Source: Candidatus Aminicenantota bacterium
GTDB lineage: Bacteria > Acidobacteriota > Aminicenantia > Aminicenantales > Aminicenantaceae
Direction of reading: 5' to 3'
Assembly: GCA_016926925.1 (NCBI GenBank)
Contig: JAFGNQ010000191.1
Span: 1 to 17,050 of the forward strand
Length of the DNA stretch: 17,050 nucleotides
Of the stretch, positions 1 through 8,200 are shown piece by piece. The notes under the pieces are model-generated. The model made no database searches, had not been told where the DNA came from, and saw only the letters and a program-made list of their open reading frames with translations. A program made the position numbers and the translations under genes. Each line of letters begins with the position of its first letter. Within the stretch, counting starts at the first letter, position 1.

Positions 1-1
1 A

Positions 2-874
2 CCGGGCGAGTTTCAGAATATCAGCGAAGTCAGATTCGATGCGGACGGAAATATCTACCTCAATGATCTTGCCAACAGGAGAATCTCTTTTCTAACTAGA
101 GAAGGCGATTTTATAAAAGGGATAAAAGTTCCTGACGTTTTTGAGGGATTGATTATCAATTCGAAAGGGTTCTTTATTGCCAATATTACCGAGATTTTAC
201 AGCAGGGGCAGGTTTCTAAATGGGACCTGGTGTATGGTTTGTTTGACGGCGAATTCAATCTTATCGAGGAATTTTTCAGACTGCCCCAGGAGTCGAAAGC
301 TCCGGGCAATAGAAATGCGGACTCGATCGCCGAATTTTTAGCGAAAGGACTCAGCCGTATGGCATTTAAGCCGGCTGTAAATTATATTCTGGATAAGAAA
401 AATCGGATATTCTTTGGATACTCGGAAAATTACGAGATTAAAGTTTATTCTCCCGAAGGAAAGCCTATAAGAAAAATCCAGTGCGACTTTGATCCCATAG
501 AAATCACTGAAGAGAATAAGAAGGATTTCTTAAAAGAACACGGTGAATCCTTTATGTCCGTGATGCCTGAAAGGACCCGTCATCTCAAGAATAAAATTTT
601 TCGCTTGGTCCAATATCCAAAATATAAACCTGCTTATAAGCACTTTATTTTAATGGAGAACTGCTGGATTTTTGTTGTGGTTGATTCGGCTGGAGATGAA
701 GATGTGTTGGTTGATATTTTCGATAAAGAAGGGCGGTACATAGCGCGATTTGAAACCGCGATAGCAACGGATTGGCTTTCTTTCAACAACGGAAAAGCCT
801 ATGCGGTAGCTACGGCGGGGGATTACAAGGTCGTCAAGCGTTACGATTATGAAGTCCTGGGACACGAGGATTGA
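2..874 (+). CDS. 6-bladed beta-propeller (NHL-like) protein, 5' end cut by window
   Basis: The frame is open from base 2 to the TGA at 872-874, giving 290 residues with no start in the window. A TTG at 149 is an internal codon and not a real start, because propeller sequence continues upstream of it (FDADGNIYLND, then FLTREGDFIKG). Blade-like repeats of the type 'xxDxxGxxYVxD ... hxVFDxxGxxI' recur, for example ILDKKNRIFFGYSENYEIKVY and VDIFDKEGRYIARF. The end, KVVKRYDYEV, is the closing strand typical of 6-bladed propeller lipoproteins in Aminicenantes and Bacteroidota. Known members are exported and usually occur as tandem paralogues; ligand and role are unknown. The collapsed gene at 1088-1557 ends in clearly related sequence, so the two are paralogues. 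The missing N-terminus should carry a signal peptide. The family call is by motif and not by alignment. Confidence 0.8.
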   Translation, partial: PGEFQNISEVRFDADGNIYLNDLANRRISFLTREGDFIKGIKVPDVFEGLIINSKGFFIANITEILQQGQVSKWDLVYGLFDGEFNLIEEFFRLPQESKAPGNRNADSIAEFLAKGLSRMAFKPAVNYILDKKNRIFFGYSENYEIKVYSPEGKPIRKIQCDFDPIEITEENKKDFLKEHGESFMSVMPERTRHLKNKIFRLVQYPKYKPAYKHFILMENCWIFVVVDSAGDEDVLVDIFDKEGRYIARFETAIATDWLSFNNGKAYAVATAGDYKVVKRYDYEVLGHED

Positions 875-923
875 TGCTTGAAAAAAGCTTTTCGCTTTGA
901 ACTTTCGTCAGAGAGGTTTTTTC

Positions 924-1085
924 ATGAAACATAAGGCGTTACTCATTTCGGAGGGTGGCACAAAGGAGATGTTTGAAACGATCTGTTAGGATAGAGCAAA
1001 AAATGCCGGTTGGATGCTGGATATATCTTATACAGACCGGGAATGCCTGGAATGTGTCTTTAAATTGACCAGAAAAGGATCTTAA
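924..1085 (+). pseudogene. Short unidentified reading frame interrupted by an in-frame amber codon
   Basis: An ATG at 924 follows a good Shine-Dalgarno sequence (GAGAGG, 911-916). It opens MKHKALLISEGGTKEMFETIC, reaches TAG at 987-989, then stays open in the same frame for 31 more codons to the TAA at 1083-1085. The second half is compositionally protein-like (AKNAGWMLDISYTD, then ECLECVF). The full frame would be about 52 residues plus the amber position. It lies between a propeller gene and a propeller pseudogene, with only two bases before the next ATG. The simplest reading is a small gene inactivated by a nonsense mutation. Alternatives are a true 21-residue peptide, suppression of TAG, or chance. 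I do not recognise the family. Confidence 0.35.
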
Positions 1086-1087
1086 GC

Positions 1088-1557
1088 ATGAAAGTACGGG
1101 CTGAGATTATGCGGTTTATGTTGCTTTCTGCTGTGATTTTAATGTGTGTTTTTTGCCGGAATCAAAACGATATATGGAAAGGAAGCATACAGGAAGAAAA
1201 CGGCGTGATCGTGGTGAAAAATCCGAAGAAGCCGATATATGGAGAGGATGTGTTCGAGCTCAAAGAGGAATTGACTATCGGGGAAGTGGAAGACAATGCA
1301 GGCTGCGTCTTCTCTTTAATTCGTGATATCGCCGTGGATGATGCCGAGATGAAAAGAACAGGATTTTCGTCCAAACCTATGAAAAAAATACAAATGGATC
1401 CGGATATTTATGGGATGTTTTTGACTCGAAAGGAAGGTATATAGCGAAAATCTCGCTTCCGGCCGAACCCAGAGTGTGGAAATATGACAAGCTTTACACC
1501 ATCGAAGAAGACAAGGAAGACTTTCAGTGTGTGAAGCGTTACAAGGTAGCTAGGTAA
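1088..1557 (+). pseudogene. Collapsed 6-bladed beta-propeller lipoprotein gene (internal deletion plus frameshift)
   Basis: The ATG at 1088 follows AAAAGGA and opens a normal propeller lipoprotein: a hydrophobic signal with a Cys at residue 23, then WKGSIQEENG, VKNPKKPIYGEDVF and the first blade's RDIAVDDA. After about base 1345 the frame encodes unrelated residues and stops at 1442-1444. The frame two bases on (positions 1351 onward) instead reads EKNRIFVQTYEKN, WDVFDSKGRYIAKIS, LYTIEEDKEDFQ and VKRYKVAR, ending at the TAA at 1555-1557. That is the C-terminal blade of the same family and matches the end of the gene at 2-874 (DIFDKEGRYIAR, VVKRY). Joined, the remnant is about 157 codons, well below the roughly 350-400 usual for intact members from memory. 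The middle blades are therefore lost and the junction is out of frame. Confidence 0.8.
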
Positions 1558-1638
1558 GACTTCATCTCTGAGCCGGTTGTACAATCTGAATTGAAGTTGT
1601 CTTCCCTCCCTCTGGGTTTCACCCAATTCATCTTCTTG

Positions 1639-1661
1639 AACTGAATGATGTGAATTCAGTT
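1639..1661. promoter_or_regulatory. Perfect 8-7-8 palindrome, candidate enhancer-binding-protein site
   Basis: AACTGAAT (1639-1646), seven bases, then ATTCAGTT (1654-1661) is a perfect inverted repeat. The half-site core CTGAAT occurs once more at 1586-1591. The palindrome's centre is about 137 bases upstream of the predicted start of transcription from the sigma-54 promoter at 1761-1776, which is a normal distance for an NtrC-type activator site. No U-run follows, which argues against an intrinsic terminator for the pseudogene. The role is inferred from position and symmetry only. Confidence 0.4.
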
Positions 1662-1760
1662 GCACTTTGACGGCTGTAAACAAACGTATTCCCAGAGGTA
1701 CGACTGTCATCTGTTTAGATCGAAAATGTCAATAAACTGATTTGATGAACCTGGTTTTTT

Positions 1761-1776
1761 TGGCACAATATTTGCT
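1761..1776 (+). promoter_or_regulatory. Sigma-54 (RpoN) promoter, -24/-12 type
   Basis: TGGCAC-AATAT-TTGCT matches the RpoN consensus TGGCAC-N5-TTGCW at every defined base, with GG and GC separated by exactly 10 bases. Transcription would start near 1787, giving a leader of about 32 bases before the ATG at 1819, with the Shine-Dalgarno sequence GGGAGAGGG at 1807-1815 inside it. It lies immediately upstream of the VWFA gene on the same strand. It implies control by an ATP-dependent enhancer-binding protein. Confidence 0.75.
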
Positions 1777-1818
1777 GTAAGATAATAAGAATCAACCGGG
1801 ATTAATGGGAGAGGGAAA

Positions 1819-4005
1819 ATGCGAAGGAAAACCCTTAATAAATTTTGGATTTTCGCCATCCTTTTTATAAGTTCTCTAAGATTAAATGCCGGTTCATTTC
1901 CAGAGGAGCAGGATAAGGGCCGCATACAGGAAGAAGTCACTGTGACCCGCAAGCTCATTCAAGTTTATGTGACGGATAAAAAAGGGAATCCGGTCACGGA
2001 CCTTGAAAAAGAAGATTTCGAGCTCAAGGACAACGGAGAAATTGTCACCATAACGGAATTTGAAAAGCACACCCTGTTCCCTCCTTCCACAACGCGTGAA
2101 ATTCGAAAGGCAAGCACCGATCCTTCCCCATCGAATATAATGCCGAGAAAATTTTTCCTTTTCTTCGATTTCGCCTTCAATGACCTCGGGGGGATCCATA
2201 TGGCGAAACAGGCCGCCCTCCATTTCATCGACAACCAGGTTCATCCTTCGGACGAGCTGGGAGTTTTAGCCTACTCGACACACAAGGGGCTGGTTCTTCA
2301 CGAGTATTTGACTACCGATCATGGAAAGATCCGTGAGCTGGTGCAGGATATAGGAGTAAAGGAAATACTTGGAAGAGCCGGAAGGCTCCTCGACGAGCAG
2401 CAAATGCAGTTGATGCGGGGCGGTGAATGGAGCCTTCCCGATAACAGAATGATGGAGAAGATTGAGAGAGAAAACCGGGATATGCGGGAAGGTATGATGA
2501 GAATCGGAGGCCAAATGGAGTACCGTCATCAAGCGCTGCACTTCACCTCAGCCATCAAGGACATGGCAAACGCCCTCTGCTACATTCCCGGACATAAACA
2601 CATAATCCTCTTTTCAACCGGAATTCCCAATTGGCTCATGTACCGGACCGCGGTTGAATCCACCCCTCAATTGGATAAGGTCAACATTGCCGGTTCAGAT
2701 GCCGCCGATCTTCGACGGCGGTATGAAGACATGTCGCGCCAACTTGCCGTGGCGAATGCGCCCGTATACGCAGTCAATGTTGAAGGAATGTACGCGGATT
2801 TTATGGATAAAGATGGAAGGTCGGATTTCACGAGATGGGAATTGGATCGGCAGCAGCCTTCTTCTGGAATCGAAGCGAGAAATTGGAGGGGAGTCACTTC
2901 TTTATCCAACCTGGCGAGCGAGACGGGTGGCAAATATTTCGACAACACCAACAGCGCCGAAAAAATAGCGGAAGAGATCCAGACCATGACGGGATTCTAT
3001 TATGTCTTGGGCTATCCTATCGATGAGAAATGGGACGGCAAATACCACAGGATAAACATCAAGGTGAAGCACAAAGGATACAATGTTTTGGCTCAAAGAG
3101 GCTATTACAATCCAAAGCCTTTCAAAGACTATTCGGATCTGGAAAAAAAGATTCATCTCATGGATTTGGCCCTGAGTGCAAAGCCGCACTTCGGGAATCC
3201 TGTGGTTTTTCCGATGTCGGTGTTGTCTTATGAAACTGGAAGCAGATCCGTGGCGGCATTATTTTTTAGTACGGCCGATGAAGGGCTGCGCGGGGTCATC
3301 GGAGAGAAGACGGAAATCGTGTTTCTCGTTTTCGATGAAAAGCAAAACATTGTCGGATTCAGAAACGTTCAAATCGAAGATCCCGGCATTTTTTCTTCCA
3401 ACCTCATCCCCTACGCCTTTTTGCCTTTGTATCCGGGCAGTTTTGACTGCAGGATTGTTGTTAGAAACCTTGATACAGGAAAAGGCGCCGTAGCCTCGTC
3501 CTGGCTTATGATTCCTAAGAGTAAAGACAGCGGCTTGAGGCTGTACCCTCCCCTTTTACTGACAGCAGGGACAAAAACCAAATATTTGAATGCAGGGAGA
3601 ACCGAGATGAGAGAGGATGATGAAGAATTCACGGATTTGATTGAGGTTTATCCGTTTGATGTATCCCGGCATTCACCACTTTTTGGAAATGCGGAAGAAG
3701 ACATATCAAATTTGACGGTATTTGTGCGGTGTTCTTTTTTTAAAATTCCCGAAGCTGTAGTTAAAATATTTGGTCAGCTTGTTCATCAGAAGTCAGCGGA
3801 AAAGATTCCGGTCCGTTTTTCGCTGTATAAAAAGCTGGCCGATGGAGCTGTGATATTTGCATCGGAACTCAATGCTCGTGAACTGGCACCGGGACTCTAT
3901 TTTTTACATATCTATGCAGAAGAACTAAGGACTGGATCTAAATCACATACGAGTTCGACCCTGACGATTGGTCAAAAAGAGGGAGTTAACCATCCTCTTT
4001 TATAA
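1819..4005 (+). CDS. VWFA-related secreted protein (Acidobacteria-type, TIGR03436-like)
   Basis: The protein has 728 residues. A signal peptide occupies about residues 1-24 (basic start, then hydrophobic FWIFAILFISSL, ending near LNAG). A short Ig-like beta region follows (RKLIQVYVTDKKGNPVTDL-EKEDFELKDNGE, about 44-74), then a von Willebrand A domain at about 110-395 (KFFLFFDFAF; HIILFSTGI; APVYAVNVEGM; LASETGGKYF; GFYYVLGY). The family's usual RINIKVKHKGYNVLAQRGYY strand block follows at about 411-430, then roughly 300 residues of beta-rich C-terminus. The MIDAS motif is degenerate: DxAxN (D117, A119, N121) instead of DxSxS. Between about 184 and 235 there is a Met-, Arg- and Glu-rich helical insertion. 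Such proteins are common and paralogous in Acidobacteria and Aminicenantes; their function is not established, with protein binding at the cell surface presumed. The start is fixed by a strong Shine-Dalgarno sequence. Expression probably depends on the sigma-54 promoter just upstream. Confidence 0.88.
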   Translation: MRRKTLNKFWIFAILFISSLRLNAGSFPEEQDKGRIQEEVTVTRKLIQVYVTDKKGNPVTDLEKEDFELKDNGEIVTITEFEKHTLFPPSTTREIRKASTDPSPSNIMPRKFFLFFDFAFNDLGGIHMAKQAALHFIDNQVHPSDELGVLAYSTHKGLVLHEYLTTDHGKIRELVQDIGVKEILGRAGRLLDEQQMQLMRGGEWSLPDNRMMEKIERENRDMREGMMRIGGQMEYRHQALHFTSAIKDMANALCYIPGHKHIILFSTGIPNWLMYRTAVESTPQLDKVNIAGSDAADLRRRYEDMSRQLAVANAPVYAVNVEGMYADFMDKDGRSDFTRWELDRQQPSSGIEARNWRGVTSLSNLASETGGKYFDNTNSAEKIAEEIQTMTGFYYVLGYPIDEKWDGKYHRINIKVKHKGYNVLAQRGYYNPKPFKDYSDLEKKIHLMDLALSAKPHFGNPVVFPMSVLSYETGSRSVAALFFSTADEGLRGVIGEKTEIVFLVFDEKQNIVGFRNVQIEDPGIFSSNLIPYAFLPLYPGSFDCRIVVRNLDTGKGAVASSWLMIPKSKDSGLRLYPPLLLTAGTKTKYLNAGRTEMREDDEEFTDLIEVYPFDVSRHSPLFGNAEEDISNLTVFVRCSFFKIPEAVVKIFGQLVHQKSAEKIPVRFSLYKKLADGAVIFASELNARELAPGLYFLHIYAEELRTGSKSHTSSTLTIGQKEGVNHPLL

Positions 4006-4055
4006 TCTTAGATTCTATTCCGGCTTTTTATTCTTGTGTGCGGTGTCTTCTTGCG

Positions 4056-4073
4056 GCAGATTCCCGCATCTGC
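4056..4073 (+). terminator. Small hairpin downstream of the VWFA gene, weak terminator candidate
   Basis: GCAGAT, a six-base loop, then ATCTGC forms a perfect 6-bp stem 51 bases after the VWFA stop. A competing stem TGCGG/CCGCA overlaps it. The bases that follow (TTATAAAAT) are AT-rich but not a U-run, so termination would be weak. It lies 10 bases upstream of the -35 box of the next promoter. Confidence 0.25.
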
Positions 4074-4083
4074 TTATAAAATA

Positions 4084-4112
4084 TTGTTATTGATAGAACG
4101 GTTGGATATAAT
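4084..4112 (+). promoter_or_regulatory. Sigma-70-type promoter for the PAP2 gene
   Basis: The -35 TTGTTA (4084-4089) and a perfect -10 TATAAT (4107-4112) are 17 bases apart. Transcription would start near 4119, leaving a leader of about 84 bases before the ATG at 4203. Confidence 0.6.
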
Positions 4113-4202
4113 CACATCTCATGTGCGATATGGAAGGCCTGACACTTCCGGTGAGGCGGTCATGAAAATCGAATGAGCTGAATTCAACCCTAAGGCCCTT
4201 CA

Positions 4203-5132
4203 ATGAATATAGTCAAGGAACTCTGGCGTCTCCGGTACGGCGGCGTCCGTTTCCGGTTGATGGATATCGCCTGTTCCGGTTATCTTGCTTTTGTCGGTTT
4301 GCTCCTCTTGTTCTTTCACAAAGCCGTTTCCCACTGGCCTGTTTATGCGGTCGCTCATTTTGTTTTAGCCCTCATTGTTTTGGAATTCGTCAGGTTTGCA
4401 GAGAGAAAACCGCGGAACTTCTCCCTGCGCTTTTTGCGGACCTTCTATCCGATCGGGATCTTTCTCATCGCGTGGAGCACGGTCAATGCCGTTGTCCGCA
4501 TGTTTTTCGGGACATTCTGGTTCACAGAGCCCGCTATCCTGATGGATAAATTTCTTTTCGGCACCCATCCTACCGTGTGGATTCAACAGCACTACAATCC
4601 CTGGCTCGACGAACTCATGAATTTCTTTTATGCAACATATTACCTGTTCCTGCCGGGTGTTTCGCTGCTTTTATATTTTAAAGGGAAGAAAAAAGAGGCC
4701 GTAGCCACCTTTTCCTTTCTATCCGTGGCCCTTTTTTCCAATTATTTGCTGTTTTATCTCCTGCCGACGCTCTCTCCTGCCATGGCAGAGGGCGTCAGGG
4801 AGCTGCACACCCAGAACAATTCGGGCTATTTCTTTTCCTGGGCTGTACGGACGATCCAATCCGGCGCCGGGGTTGCCGGCGGCGCCTTCCCCTCCTCGCA
4901 CATCGCCGAAATTTTCGTTCTTTCGCTGGCGGCGTGGCGCTATATGAGAAAATTGGGATATTTCCTGCTGCCTCTAACCTTGGGCGTGTCGATCTCTACG
5001 GTCTATCTCCGCTATCATCATGCGGTCGATCCCATTTTCGGCTATTTTCTGGGTGGCATATGTTTTGTTCTCACTCTGAGGATACTCAAACGCAGAGGTG
5101 AAGATCCGATGGCTCAGAAATCGGATAGCTAG
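4203..5132 (+). CDS. PAP2 superfamily membrane protein (PAP2_3 / inositolphosphorylceramide-synthase-like)
   Basis: The 309-residue polytopic membrane protein has about six to eight hydrophobic segments (near 24-40, 48-64, 80-98, 142-158, 167-188, 235-247, 253-268, 278-293). The C2-like motif GGAFPSSHIAE places H233, and the C3-like motif RYHHAVDPIFG places H272 and D276. These match the H, H-x3-D catalytic set of the AUR1/PAP2_3 branch, and the classical KxxxxxxRP motif is absent, as expected for that branch. Relatives carry out lipid phosphate hydrolysis or transfer of phospho-headgroups onto lipid acceptors, with the active site facing outward. The substrate cannot be read here, and a phosphatase or a headgroup transferase are both possible. 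The Shine-Dalgarno sequence is weak (AAGG at 4192-4195). The C-terminus is basic and polar, hence probably cytoplasmic. The gene stands alone between two promoters, 76 bases before the kinase gene. Confidence 0.8.
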   Translation: MNIVKELWRLRYGGVRFRLMDIACSGYLAFVGLLLLFFHKAVSHWPVYAVAHFVLALIVLEFVRFAERKPRNFSLRFLRTFYPIGIFLIAWSTVNAVVRMFFGTFWFTEPAILMDKFLFGTHPTVWIQQHYNPWLDELMNFFYATYYLFLPGVSLLLYFKGKKKEAVATFSFLSVALFSNYLLFYLLPTLSPAMAEGVRELHTQNNSGYFFSWAVRTIQSGAGVAGGAFPSSHIAEIFVLSLAAWRYMRKLGYFLLPLTLGVSISTVYLRYHHAVDPIFGYFLGGICFVLTLRILKRRGEDPMAQKSDS

Positions 5133-5168
5133 GATGATTGCGAGACGATTCCTACTGTGAGGAGAATA

Positions 5169-5197
5169 TTGCATTTTTCTGGATTAAAATCTATTCT
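5169..5197 (+). promoter_or_regulatory. Sigma-70-type promoter giving a nearly leaderless kinase mRNA
   Basis: The -35 TTGCAT (5169-5174) and -10 TATTCT (5192-5197) are separated by exactly 17 bases. The start of transcription falls at about 5203-5205, only four to six bases before the ATG at 5209. This agrees with the lack of any Shine-Dalgarno sequence in front of that ATG. Confidence 0.5.
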
Positions 5198-5208
5198 AGA
5201 TAAGCGCG

Positions 5209-8200
5209 ATGAGATGCACGAAATGCCGGGCCGACAACCCTCCTGAAACCAATTTTTGCGGCAAGTGCGGCTCACCGCTCATCCCTTCCGAAGAATTCCG
5301 GTTCATGCCTACGAAAACACTGCTGACCTCCATGAGAGACATCGCAGTCGGCAGCACATTTGCCGGGAGGTATAGGATCATCGAAGAAATCGGAAAGGGC
5401 GGCATGGGCAAAGTCTTCAAGGTTCTGGATACAAAGGTCGATGAGAAGGTCGCCCTGAAACTTCTGAACATCGAGTTCTCGCCGGGCGATAAAATCCTTG
5501 AGCGTTTCCGTAACGAGTTGAAACTGGCGCGAAAGATATCCCACCGATATGTATGCCGCATGTTCGATCTGGGCGAAGCGGAAGGAATCCCTTACCTCAC
5601 CATGGAGTATGTTTCCGGGGAAGATTTAAAGAGTCTCCTCAGGAGAATCGGGCAGTTCACAGTGAGCCGTAGCGTTTTCATTGCCAAACAGGTCTGCGAA
5701 GGCCTTGCCGAAGCACACCGTATCGGCATCGTTCACCGGGATTTGAAGCCCCAGAACATCATGGTCGACAGAGACGGCAACGTCCGCATCATGGATTTCG
5801 GTATTTCCCGTTCTCTGCGTACGAAAGGGATCACGGATACGGGCGAAATCTTCGGAACTCCGGAGTACATGTCACCGGAGAGCCTCGAAGGCAGGGATCC
5901 GGATCGACGAACGGATATCTATTCGCTGGGAATCATTCTCTTTGAAATGCTCACCGGGAAAGTCCCCTTCGACGGCGATACTCCTCTGAATGTGGCCCTC
6001 AAACAGAAGACGGAGATTCCTCCCGATCCTCAAAAGCGGAATCCGCAAATTACCGACGACCTCAGTCATTTGATTCTCAAATGCCTTAACAAAGACCCTG
6101 GAAAGAGATACGCCGATGCGGTGGCCATCCTCTCCGATTTAAAAAAGATCGAAAGCAGCTTGCCGAATGCCGAAAGGATCGTTTCCGAGAAAAGGCCTCT
6201 GACTTCAAGAGAAATCACCTTCAAATTCAGTTTGAAGAAAGCGATTCTCCCGATTGCGGCCGTTGTGGTTTTAGCGCTGGTGGTCTTCGGTTGGTTGTTT
6301 TTGTGGAAACGCAGACCGGCCGGCTTTGCCGAAGGAAAACCTTCAGTGGCTGTCATGCACTTTGAGAACAACACGGGTGACGAAAATCTGGACCATTGGA
6401 GAAAAGCCTTGTCCGACCTCCTGATTTCGGACCTCAGCCAGTCGAAGTACATCTCTGTGCTCAGCAGCGAAGAGCTCTACAACATCCTCGAGGAAAAAGG
6501 CCTGCTCGATGACAAAAGCTATTCGTCCAAAGCCTTGAAGGACATCGCCTCACGGGCAGGCGTCAAGTATATTTTGCTCGGAAAGATGACCAAGGCCGGG
6601 AACACCATCAGGATCGACTCGCAGCTCCAGAATATCGATTCCGGAAAGATCATGGGATCGGAAAGGGTGGAGGGTCAAGGCGAAGAGAGCTTCTTTGCCA
6701 TGGTGGATGATTTGACTCCCAAGATCAAAAGCCATTTCAAATTGTCATCGGAAGAAATTGCCGGGGATTTCGACAAAGAGGCAGGATCGATCACGACGGG
6801 CTCGGCGGAAGCTTACCGCTATTACAGCGAAGCGAAGAAATTTCACAACCAGGGGGATTACACCAATTCCATCGCTCTGATGGAGATGGCTGTCGGAATC
6901 GATCCCCATTTTGCTATGGCCTACAGGACTATGGCCATTGACTACGGCAACCTGGGCTATGAGTTCGAGGCGAGAGAGCGTCTGCAAAAGGCATACGAGC
7001 TGCGAGAGAACGTCTCGGAGAGGGAGAGGTATCTCATCCTGGGGGATTACTACAGCCGTTCCGAAAAAACATATGACAAAGCGATCGAAGCCTTTAATAA
7101 GTTGTTGCAGCTTTACCCCGATGATCAAGTCGGAAACAACAATCTTGGGGAGATCTACAGGGGTATCGAGGAATGGGATGAGGCGATAAAGCGGTATGAA
7201 GTGAATATCAAGAACAGGAGCGAAGCGCAGTCCGCCTACGGAAATCAGGCCATTGCCCTGATGGCCAATGGCGAGTACGATCAAGCGCGAAGAGTTCTCA
7301 ACCGATATTTGGACAACATTGCCGATATTGCTAACCTTCACGGCATACTTGCCCAGAGCTACATCAGTCAAGGGAAATTCGATATGGCCACAGCCGAATC
7401 CGGGAAGGCCTTTTCTTTAGATCCCACCCACCGCAGGAATTTCTTGATCCGGGGGGATGTATTCACCTATCAAGGTCGCTTGGATGATGCAGAGAAGGAA
7501 TACCGGAATTTGCTGGAATTGAAAGAGCCGGTCGCCCATTATGACGGCCTAAGACGGATGAGCGCTTTGGCTGTTATGCAGGGAAAGTTCGGGGCGGCAC
7601 GGGATTACATTTCAGAGGGGATCGACCTTGCGGAAATGCTGGGGGAGAACGACTGGCTGTCCTGGTTTATCCTCCATTCGGCCTATGTCTTTCTGCGTCA
7701 GGGCGAGTTCGATGAAGCTCTCGCGGAATGCAAAAGAGTCCTGACTCTGGCAGCCGGATTGGATATGCCTCCTGTATACAGAAAGGCCCTTTATCTCGAA
7801 GGCGTCGTTCGCGTGATTCAGGGATTTCCGGCCGAGGCTGAAAGAATCGCGGCCGAGTTGATGGCTGTGATCGATGAGGGATTGAATAAAAAAGACATGC
7901 GGTTCTATCACCACCTGAAAGGATTGATCGAGTCACGAAAAAAGGATTTTGCGGCGGCTGTTGACAGTATTCAAAAAGCCATTGCGCTCTTGCCTTCGCC
8001 AAGTTCCGAGAATGACGATCATGCCCTGTTTTTCGATTCGCTCGCTTCTGTTTTTTCTGACTCAGGAGCTATAGGGAAAGCTAGAGATTGGTACGGGAAA
8101 ATGACATTGTTGACAACCGGACGCCTTTATGCTGGTGATATTTATGCCCACAGCTTTTATGCTCTCGGCAAAATCGATCAGGGGATGAAAAATATGGAGC

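Noticed and set aside
4121..4165. Possible 14-residue peptide (MCDMEGLTLPVRRS) before the PAP2 gene
   Set aside because: It has no Shine-Dalgarno sequence and no sign of coupling to the PAP2 start.
6745..7371. 208-codon open frame on the minus strand
   Set aside because: It lies wholly inside the TPR region of the kinase on the opposite strand, with no recognisable domain; it is an antisense shadow of codon-biased sequence.
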